Positions 57,984-64,000 of a stretch of DNA of 64,000 nt are shown one piece after another. How positions within the stretch are numbered: position 1 is the first letter of the stretch; each line of letters starts with the position of its first letter. The notes beneath the pieces are model-generated. The model had not been told where the DNA came from. It did not search any database and saw nothing but the letters and a program-made list of their open reading frames with translations. Source of the stretch: Gammaproteobacteria bacterium (GTDB lineage: Bacteria; Pseudomonadota; Gammaproteobacteria; SURF-13); NCBI GenBank assembly GCA_030680605.1, contig JAUXUQ010000022.1, positions 1 through 64,000 of the forward strand. Direction: 5' to 3'. Both the position numbers and the translations under genes were made by a program.

Positions 57984-58181
57984 ATGCAAACAGCGAAAGA
58001 GCGAGAAGAAGCGTTTCGCCGCGACTTAGCGGAACTGCTGGCAAAGCACAAGGCCGAACTGAACATCGCGGACGACGGCAAGAGCTACGGAATGCACAGC
58101 GGAATCGCCGAGGTAACGATGATGAGCGAATGGGACGAGGCAGGGAATCAGACCGCCGACTACACGGAATTTCGGATATGA
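57984..58181 (+). CDS. Inverted first-cassette gene of unknown function
   Basis: A 65-residue, charged protein (MQTAKEREEAFRRDLAELL, then helical and acidic sequence, ending DYTEFRI). AGGAGGG lies seven bases before the ATG, so translation is likely. It runs opposite to the other cassette genes and cannot be expressed from the usual cassette promoter. No family is recognised. Confidence 0.65.
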   Translation: MQTAKEREEAFRRDLAELLAKHKAELNIADDGKSYGMHSGIAEVTMMSEWDEAGNQTADYTEFRI

Positions 58182-58182
58182 G

Positions 58183-58328
58183 GCCCAACGTAAAGTAGAC
58201 ACCAATAAAGTACTAAATAGTTTAGCACACTGGTGTACTAAACTATTTTTAATGAGATATTGCTTTATAATCAAAGTTGGCATAAATTTATCACACCATT
58301 TCCCGGTTTTTAGTACACCGTCCTAAAA
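58183..58328. other. Integron attI region
   Basis: The recombination box GTTGGGC (minus strand; + GCCCAAC 58183-58189) marks the first cassette border. Between it and intI, a motif recurs four times: GTACTAAA (58210-58217), TTTAGCACAC (58221-58230), GGTGTACTAAA (58232-58242) and TTTAGTACACC (58309-58319), giving an 11-base hairpin (58215-58225 with 58238-58248). These may be integrase-binding repeats like DR1 and DR2 of attI1. Confidence 0.7.
58246..58274 (-). promoter_or_regulatory. Possible cassette promoter Pc
   Basis: Minus strand TTGATT (58269-58274), 17-base spacer, TAAAAA (58246-58251). Both boxes match four of six consensus positions. It points into the cassette array. On the other strand TATAAT (58266-58271) could be the intI -10, but no good -35 accompanies it. 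Confidence 0.4.
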
Positions 58329-59309
58329 ATGCCCAACGAATCTCAGAAATCCCCGAAGCTTATGGAGCAGGTGCGCGACTGTTTGCGGGTTAAGCATTAC
58401 AGCCTGCGTACCGAGCGTGCTTACATGGACTGGATTAAACGCTTTATTTTGTTTCATGACAAGCGTCATCCGGAGAAAATGGCGGTGGCCGAGGTGGAGG
58501 CGTTTCTTTCGCATCTCGCGGTGGCGCGCGAGGTGTCGGCTTCGACCCAGAACCAGGCGAAAAGCGCTTTGCTGTTCCTGTATAAAGAGGTGCTGGGTAT
58601 TGAGCTGCCTTGGCTGGAAAATGTGACGCGCGCCAAGACGCCACAACGTTTGCCGGTGGTGCTGACAGAGGACGAAGTGCGGCGCGTGCTGGGTAAGATG
58701 GAGGGCACGCTTTGGTTGATGGTCAGCTTGCTGTATGGCACGGGTATGCGGCTGATGGAGTGCGTGCGATTGCGCGTGAAGGATGTGGATTTTCAACGCG
58801 GCGAAATTACAGTGCGCGAGGGCAAGGGCTTCAAGGATAGAGTGACGATGCTGCCGCAGATTTTGTTTGAACCATTGAAGCATCACCTGGACCGGGTGCG
58901 CGAGGTGCATAAGAACGACTTGGCACAGGGTTATGGCAAGGTCTATCTACCCAATGCACTGGCGAAAAAATATCCGAATGCGGCAGCTGAGTGGGGATGG
59001 CAATATGTGTTTCCGGCGCGTGGACTTTCTACCGACCCGCGCTCCGGCGAGGTGAGGCGGCATCATGTGGACGAGAAGCTGATTCAGCGTGCAATGAAGC
59101 GGGCGGTGCAAGAGACGGATATCGTTAAGCCGGCGACGCCGCACACCCTGCGCCATTCCTTTGCCACGCATTTGCTGCAGGCCGGTTACGACATCCGTAC
59201 GGTGCAGGAGCTGCTTGGCCACAAGGATGTGCAGACGACGATGATTTATACTCATGTATTAAACCGCGGCGGGAAGGGTGTGCAGAGCCCGCTGGATCAG
59301 TTGCTTTAA
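58329..59309 (+). CDS. intI: Integron integrase
   Basis: A 326-residue tyrosine recombinase. Catalytic residues R141, H272, R275, H298 and Y307 are intact. The integron-specific patch lies at about 210-229 ([19 protein letters not shown]), which ordinary phage or XerC/D enzymes lack. The gene diverges from the cassettes and follows attI, the standard order. A short hairpin TTTTTAG/CTAAAAA (58307-58313, 58323-58329) reaches the start codon. No LexA box is seen. Confidence 0.96.
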   Translation: MPNESQKSPKLMEQVRDCLRVKHYSLRTERAYMDWIKRFILFHDKRHPEKMAVAEVEAFLSHLAVAREVSASTQNQAKSALLFLYKEVLGIELPWLENVTRAKTPQRLPVVLTEDEVRRVLGKMEGTLWLMVSLLYGTGMRLMECVRLRVKDVDFQRGEITVREGKGFKDRVTMLPQILFEPLKHHLDRVREVHKNDLAQGYGKVYLPNALAKKYPNAAAEWGWQYVFPARGLSTDPRSGEVRRHHVDEKLIQRAMKRAVQETDIVKPATPHTLRHSFATHLLQAGYDIRTVQELLGHKDVQTTMIYTHVLNRGGKGVQSPLDQLL

Positions 59310-59345
59310 GGGAGGGAAGAGGGTGTACCGTGGGGGTGCTGCCCC

Positions 59346-59365
59346 ATGCTATACTTGTATAGCAT
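59346..59365. promoter_or_regulatory. Operator palindrome of the toxin-antitoxin operon
   Basis: ATGCTATAC TT GTATAGCAT, a nine-base perfect inverted repeat overlapping a -10-like TATACT, 15 bases before the antitoxin start. RHH antitoxins repress their own operon through such sites. Confidence 0.75.
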
Positions 59366-59380
59366 TAGTAGGAGGACACG

Positions 59381-59593
59381 ATGTTAGCCCTGAGATTATC
59401 CCCCGAGATTGAGCAGCGTTTGGAAAAGCTGGCGCAGAAAACTGGCCGCACCAAGAGCTATTATGCCAAAAAGGCGATCACCGAGTTTTTGCAGGACGAG
59501 GAAGATTACCTGCTCGCCTTGACGCGCCTGGAAAAGAGTAATCCCCGCATTTCCCTGGAAGAGGTCGAGCGCCAACTTGGTTTGGAAAGTTGA
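59381..59593 (+). CDS. RelB-like ribbon-helix-helix antitoxin
   Basis: A 70-residue protein. N-terminal RHH fold: LALRLSPEIEQRLEKLAQ and GRTKSYYAKKAITEFL; C-terminal tail DEEDYLLALTRLEKSNPR binds the toxin. Starts after GGAGGA. It overlaps the toxin gene by 17 bases and is preceded by a palindromic operator. Confidence 0.9.
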   Translation: MLALRLSPEIEQRLEKLAQKTGRTKSYYAKKAITEFLQDEEDYLLALTRLEKSNPRISLEEVERQLGLES

Positions 59594-59846
59594 GTTTGAC
59601 AGCGCCGCGCTGAAAGACTTAAAGCGCCTGGATCAAACTGCTCAGCGGCGTATTGTCCACTATCTGCGCGAACGCATCGCCATAGAAGAAAATCCGCGCC
59701 GCTTGGGCAAGGCTCTGCACGGAGATAAATCAGGGCTCTGGCGTTACCGCGTAGGTGACTATCGCTTGCTTTGCCGTATTGAAGACAACATATTAATGGT
59801 TCTCGTCATAGCTGTTGGACATCGTAGCGGCGTTTACAAAAACTAG
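59577..59846 (+). CDS. RelE/ParE superfamily toxin
   Basis: An 89-residue toxin starting at TTG inside the antitoxin gene. Pattern: [16 protein letters not shown] at the start, [28 protein letters not shown] with the RelE-type Arg and Tyr, and [13 protein letters not shown] at the end, typical of mRNA-cleaving RelE toxins. The pair may stabilise the integron. Confidence 0.92.
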   Translation: MVWKVEFDSAALKDLKRLDQTAQRRIVHYLRERIAIEENPRRLGKALHGDKSGLWRYRVGDYRLLCRIEDNILMVLVIAVGHRSGVYKN

Positions 59847-59860
59847 ATGCATGTATTGCG

Positions 59861-61735
59861 ATGAAGTATCAACACAAATTTGACGTAATCATTGTCGGCG
59901 GCGGGCACGCGGGCACCGAAGCGGCGCTGGCGGCGGCGCGCATGGGCGCGCGCACATTGTTGCTGACGCAAAGCATTGAAACCCTGGGCCAGATGAGCTG
60001 CAACCCCTCCATCGGCGGTATCGGCAAGGGCCATCTGGTAAAGGAGATTGATGCGCTCGGCGGGCTGATGGCGCGTGCGGCGGATCAGGCCGGTATCCAG
60101 TTCCGTACCTTGAATGCGAGCAAGGGCCCGGCGGTGCGTGCCACCCGTGCGCAGGCCGACCGTGTACTCTACCGGCAGGCGGTGCGGGGCGCATTGGAGG
60201 CGCAAGCCAATCTTTCCATCTTTCAGCAGCCGGTGGAAGATTTAATCATTGAGGGCGAGCGCGTTACGGGTGTGGTGACGCAGATGGGTTTGCGTTTCAG
60301 CGCCCGCTGCGTGGTGCTGACAGTGGGCACGTTTCTCGCCGGGCGTATTCATGTCGGATTGTCGAATCATCAGGGTGGCCGCGCCGGTGATCCACCCGCG
60401 AACGCGCTGGCAAGTCGCATGCGCGAGTTGCCGTTTCGGGTGGGGCGTTTGAAAACCGGCACGCCGCCGCGCATCGACGGGCGCACGATAGATTATTCAA
60501 AGCTCGCGCCGCAGCCGGGCGACGAACCGCAGCCGGTGTTTTCCTTCATGGGGCGCGTCGCAGATCATCCGCGCCAGGTGCCGTGCCACATCACCCACAC
60601 CAACGAGCGCACGCACGACATCATCCGCGGCGGCCTCGACCGCTCGCCGATGTACACCGGCGTGATCGAAGGTGTGGGGCCGCGCTACTGTCCGTCCATC
60701 GAAGACAAGATCGTGCGCTTTGCCGACAAGGCTTCGCATCAGATTTTTGTCGAGCCGGAGGGGCTGACCACGCACGAGGTTTACCCCAACGGTATCTCGA
60801 CCAGCCTGCCGTTCGATGTGCAGATCGAGCTGGTGCGCTCGATCAAGGGCTTTGAAAACGCGCACCTCACCCGCCCCGGCTACGCGATTGAGTACGATTA
60901 CTTTGACCCGCGTGACTTGCAGCCTTCACTCGAAACCAAAATCATTCAAAATCTGTTTTTCGCCGGCCAGATCAACGGCACCACCGGCTACGAAGAAGCG
61001 GCGGCGCAAGGCATCATGGCGGGCATCAATGCCGCCCTGCGGGTGCAGGAGCAGATGCCGTGGTGTCCGCGCCGCGATGAGGCGTATATCGGCGTATTGA
61101 TTGACGACCTGATTACGCGCGGCACCAGCGAGCCGTACCGCATGTTCACCAGCCGCGCCGAGTACCGCCTGTTGTTGCGCGAAGACAATGCGGATTTGCG
61201 TCTCACAGCCAAGGGCCGCGAACTCGGCGTGGTAGACGATGCGCGCTGGCAGGCATTTGAGGCCAAGCGCGAGGCGATAGAAAAGGAACAGCAGCGCCTG
61301 CGCGCCACCCGGCTGCGCCCGGAGACATTGCCGGAAGAGGAGGCCGTGCGCGTGCTGGGGCAGCCGCTCAGCCGCGAGGCGACGCTGATGGAGTTGCTGC
61401 GCCGTCCGGATGTGAATTATCACGCGCTGCTGTCTCTGCCGGGTGCGGGTGAGGCGGCGGCCGATGAAAAAGTGGCGGAGCAGGTGGAGATACAGGCCAA
61501 GTATCATGGCTATATAGAGCGCCAGCACGACGAGATTGCGCGCGCGCGCCTGCATGAAGACACAGCCCTGCCGCTGGACCTCGATTACAGCAACGTGCGT
61601 GGTCTTTCCAGGGAAGTGCAGAGCAAGCTCGGCGACCACCGGCCGGCCACGCTGGGCCAGGCGGGCCGCATCTCGGGCGTCACCCCCGCCGCTGTATCGC
61701 TGTTGTGGGTACATGTGAAAAGGTGGCGTGCGTAA
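59861..61735 (+). CDS. mnmG: tRNA uridine-5-carboxymethylaminomethyl enzyme MnmG (GidA)
   Basis: A 624-residue FAD enzyme that with MnmE modifies U34 of tRNA. FAD motif [11 protein letters not shown] (about 12-22), the [14 protein letters not shown] block, and a C-terminal helical domain. Only 14 bases after the toxin gene. Its usual neighbour mnmE is far upstream here. First gene of mnmG-rsmG-parA-parB. Confidence 0.97.
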   Translation: MKYQHKFDVIIVGGGHAGTEAALAAARMGARTLLLTQSIETLGQMSCNPSIGGIGKGHLVKEIDALGGLMARAADQAGIQFRTLNASKGPAVRATRAQADRVLYRQAVRGALEAQANLSIFQQPVEDLIIEGERVTGVVTQMGLRFSARCVVLTVGTFLAGRIHVGLSNHQGGRAGDPPANALASRMRELPFRVGRLKTGTPPRIDGRTIDYSKLAPQPGDEPQPVFSFMGRVADHPRQVPCHITHTNERTHDIIRGGLDRSPMYTGVIEGVGPRYCPSIEDKIVRFADKASHQIFVEPEGLTTHEVYPNGISTSLPFDVQIELVRSIKGFENAHLTRPGYAIEYDYFDPRDLQPSLETKIIQNLFFAGQINGTTGYEEAAAQGIMAGINAALRVQEQMPWCPRRDEAYIGVLIDDLITRGTSEPYRMFTSRAEYRLLLREDNADLRLTAKGRELGVVDDARWQAFEAKREAIEKEQQRLRATRLRPETLPEEEAVRVLGQPLSREATLMELLRRPDVNYHALLSLPGAGEAAADEKVAEQVEIQAKYHGYIERQHDEIARARLHEDTALPLDLDYSNVRGLSREVQSKLGDHRPATLGQAGRISGVTPAAVSLLWVHVKRWRA

Positions 61736-62381
61736 TCATGAGGCGCTGAAAAATGTACTCCACGCCGGCCTCGTGCAACTCGGCGTGGCGTTGCCCGTTG
61801 CGGCGGAGCAGAGCCTGCTCGACCTTGTCCAGCTCATGGAGAAGTGGAACAAGGTCTACAATCTGACGGCGGTACGCGACCCGCAGGAGATGATCACCCG
61901 CCACCTGTTGGACAGCCTCGCGGTGCTGCCGCATGTGCGCGGCCAGCACGTATTGGATATCGGCTGCGGTGCGGGCCTGCCCGGCCTGCCGCTTGCCATT
62001 GCCCTTCCCGGTACCCGTTTTACCCTGCTCGATGCCAATGCCAAGAAGACCCGCTTTGTCACCCAGGCCGCGGTGGAGCTGGGCTTGGCCAATGTCGAGG
62101 TGGTACAGACACGGGTGGAGAAGTACCGGCCTGTGCGGAAATTCGATACACTGATGGCGCGCGCCGTTGCCAGTGTTGCCGAGCTGCTGCGTAACGCGCA
62201 ACACCTGTGCGCCAGCAACGGCGAGTTTCTGTTCATGAAGGGGGCTTACCCGGCGCAAGAGTTGGCAGAGATGCCCGGGGAATTCAAAATGGTTGAAGTC
62301 ATCAAACTGCAGGTGCCGGGGCTGGATGCAGAGCGCCATCTGGTGCGCGTGCACTGCGCTACAGCACAGGAGTCCGTGTAA
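61728..62381 (+). CDS. rsmG: 16S rRNA (guanine527-N7)-methyltransferase
   Basis: A 217-residue SAM methyltransferase that modifies G527 of 16S rRNA. Pattern: [41 protein letters not shown] (SAM motif), and KKTRFV. Starts with GTG overlapping mnmG by 8 bases; its stop overlaps the parA start by one base. Confidence 0.96.
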   Translation: MRNHEALKNVLHAGLVQLGVALPVAAEQSLLDLVQLMEKWNKVYNLTAVRDPQEMITRHLLDSLAVLPHVRGQHVLDIGCGAGLPGLPLAIALPGTRFTLLDANAKKTRFVTQAAVELGLANVEVVQTRVEKYRPVRKFDTLMARAVASVAELLRNAQHLCASNGEFLFMKGAYPAQELAEMPGEFKMVEVIKLQVPGLDAERHLVRVHCATAQESV

Positions 62382-63187
62382 TGGCGCGCATCATCGCGCT
62401 CGCCAACCAGAAGGGCGGCGTCGGCAAGACCACCACGGCCATCAATCTTGCGGCCTCTCTCGCCGCGTGCAGCCGCCGGGTGCTGCTGGTAGACCTTGAT
62501 CCCCAGGGCAACGCCACCATGGGCAGCGGCATTGACAAGAACGGCGTCAGTTACAGCGCTTACGATGTGCTGACGGGTGATGTCTCGCCCGCCGACGCCA
62601 TACAGCCGACCCAGCTGAAAAACTTTTTTGTGCTGCCGGGCAATGCCAACCTCACGGCTGCCGAGGTGGATCTGGTCGGCAAGCTGCAACGCGAACACCG
62701 GCTGCGGCTGGCGCTGGCGCAGGTGGACGCGCAGTATGATTACATCCTCATTGACTGCCCGCCGTCGCTCAACATGCTTACGGTGAACGCGCTGGTGGCG
62801 GCGCAATCGGTGATGATCCCCATGCAGTGCGAGTATTACGCGCTGGAAGGGTTGGCCGCGCTGCTCGACACGGTCGAGCGTGTGCGCCAGACGCACAATC
62901 CGCGGCTTGCCATCGAAGGCCTGCTGCGTACGTTGTTTGACCCGCGCAACAACCTGGCGAACGAAGTCTCCGCGCAGCTCACGCAGCACTTCGACGACAA
63001 GGTCTACCGTACGGTGATCCCGCGCAATGTGCGGCTGGCGGAGGCGCCCAGCCACGGCATGCCGGCGCTGGTATATGATAGGGCCTCACGCGGCGCGCTC
63101 GCTTATCTTGCGCTGGCGGGGGAAATATTGAAAAAAGACCGACAGGCGCAGCTGATGAACAAGGAAAAAGTAGCCAGTGGCAATTAA
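62381..63187 (+). CDS. parA: Chromosome partitioning ATPase ParA (Soj)
   Basis: A 268-residue Walker-type ATPase. Deviant Walker A KGGVGKTTTA (11-20), Walker B-like ILIDCPPSLNML, and the switch region. It moves the origin with ParB. Overlaps parB by 11 bases. Confidence 0.97.
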   Translation: MARIIALANQKGGVGKTTTAINLAASLAACSRRVLLVDLDPQGNATMGSGIDKNGVSYSAYDVLTGDVSPADAIQPTQLKNFFVLPGNANLTAAEVDLVGKLQREHRLRLALAQVDAQYDYILIDCPPSLNMLTVNALVAAQSVMIPMQCEYYALEGLAALLDTVERVRQTHNPRLAIEGLLRTLFDPRNNLANEVSAQLTQHFDDKVYRTVIPRNVRLAEAPSHGMPALVYDRASRGALAYLALAGEILKKDRQAQLMNKEKVASGN

Positions 63188-64000
63188 AAAACGCGGACTG
63201 GGGCGCGGCCTCGATGCATTACTCGGTGGTGCGGTTGCGGCCGGTCAGGTCGGCGATGGCGATCTGCGGACTCTGCCGCTGGAGATTATCCGGCGCGGCA
63301 AATACCAGCCGCGCATGGACATGCGCCCGGAGACGCTGGAAGACCTTGCCAACTCGATACGCGCGCAGGGTGTGGTGCAGCCGATCGTGGTGCGGCCCAT
63401 CGCGGCGGGGCAGTACGAAATCATCGCCGGTGAGCGCCGTTGGCGCGCGGCGCAGATCGCGGGCCTGACCGACATCCCCGCCGTGGTACGCAAGGTGGCC
63501 GACCAGGCCGCCATCGCCATGGCGCTGATTGAAAACATTCAGCGCGAAGACCTCAATCCGCTGGAAGAAGCCAACGCCTTGCAGCGTCTCATCAATGAAT
63601 TCGACATGACCCACGAGCTTGCCGCCGAGGCGGTCGGGCGCTCGCGCGCGGCGGTGAGCAACCTGCTGCGGCTGCTCTCGCTCAATGCCGACGTGCGCAA
63701 ACTGCTGGAAACCAACGCACTGGAGATGGGCCATGCCCGCGCCCTGCTCGGCCTCAGCGGCAAGGCGCAGAGCGAGGCCGCGCAGCGTGTGGCCGACAAG
63801 GGCATGTCGGTGCGTGAGACCGAGCAACTGGTGCGCCGTCTGCAGTCAGCACCCGCACGCGGCAAGACCAAGCCCCGCGTCGATCCCGACATCCGCCGCT
63901 TTGAAGCAGAACTGTCGGAAAAGCTGGCGGCACCGGTGCGTGTAGAGCACGGCGACAAGGGCAAGGGTCGGCTTATTATCAGCTACAACAGCCTGGACGA
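63177..64000 (+). CDS. parB: Chromosome partitioning protein ParB (Spo0J), partial
   Basis: Starts at GTG 63177 and runs past the window end (274 codons seen). Starts KKRGLGRGLDALLGG, then the CTPase/ParB box GERRWRAAQIAGL and ENIQREDLNPLEEA, and the HTH AAEAVGRSRAAVSNLLRLL. It binds parS and spreads. No parS was searched for. Confidence 0.97.
   Translation, partial: MAIKKRGLGRGLDALLGGAVAAGQVGDGDLRTLPLEIIRRGKYQPRMDMRPETLEDLANSIRAQGVVQPIVVRPIAAGQYEIIAGERRWRAAQIAGLTDIPAVVRKVADQAAIAMALIENIQREDLNPLEEANALQRLINEFDMTHELAAEAVGRSRAAVSNLLRLLSLNADVRKLLETNALEMGHARALLGLSGKAQSEAAQRVADKGMSVRETEQLVRRLQSAPARGKTKPRVDPDIRRFEAELSEKLAAPVRVEHGDKGKGRLIISYNSLD

Larger units (their letters stand above)
40102..59860. 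other. Accessory region between mnmE and mnmG
   Basis: In many gammaproteobacteria mnmE, mnmG, rsmG, parA and parB lie close together. Here 19.8 kb of genes separate mnmE from mnmG: a transglutaminase operon, metal resistance, broken genes, an integron and a toxin-antitoxin pair. The composition is mixed and several parts carry mobile-element marks. The exact borders of any inserted element are not visible. Confidence 0.65.

Overview
The window looks like chromosomal DNA from a gammaproteobacterium with moderately high GC. It carries the replication-origin neighbourhood (dnaA, dnaN, gyrB, rpmH, rnpA, yidD, yidC, mnmE, and further on mnmG, rsmG, parA, parB), ubiquinone genes (ubiC, ubiA) and a TonB-ExbB-ExbD system. 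Species cannot be named from the sequence alone.

Layout. 1-120: perfect inverted repeat around a run of 22 G. 138-20438: ordinary core genes, including a VOC protein, two diguanylate cyclases, ubiCA, purT, rpiA, ilvA, an AsmA-like protein, mutY-yggX, cfa, pncC-thpR, a rhodanese and htpG. 20466-21326: an AT-rich abortive-infection-like gene with cassette-like edges. 21401-25605: housekeeping and stress genes (DUF4202, DoxX, Hsp20, a Do protease, a bacterioferritin), several with recognisable sigma-32 or sigma-E promoters. 25701-29950: a Fur-controlled iron block (TonB-dependent receptor, a small unknown protein, tonB-exbD-exbB) with three Fur boxes. 30051-40101: hemJ, a TlpA-like protein, gyrB, dnaN, dnaA, rpmH, rnpA, yidD, yidC, mnmE. 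recF is absent between dnaN and gyrB.

Between mnmE (ends 40101) and mnmG (starts 59861), genes that usually lie close together in gammaproteobacteria, there are 19.8 kb of other DNA. It holds a MoxR/DUF58/transglutaminase operon, a copper block (copA-copB), a MerR-controlled mercury-type block, a frameshifted DUF4197 gene, a run of small metabolic or stress genes, and a chromosomal integron. The integron has a complete integrase gene (58329-59309, + strand), an attI region with an unusual set of repeated motifs, and leftward cassettes with at least four recognisable attC sites and a fifth degenerate one. Cassettes carry a DUF262-HNH protein (GmrSD/SspE-like defence architecture), a CoiA-like nuclease, two unknown proteins, a diiron ODP-type metallo-beta-lactamase protein and probably a truncated haemoglobin. 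The array is interrupted by a broken REP-associated transposase (RayT) and scattered copies of its likely repeat. A RelBE-type toxin-antitoxin pair follows the integrase. The core order then resumes with mnmG-rsmG-parA-parB, and parB runs off the window.

The most interesting region is the integron (about 52.2-59.9 kb) beside the replication and partition genes, with its defence-like cassettes, the repeated motif in attI, and a possible escaped cassette next to htpG.
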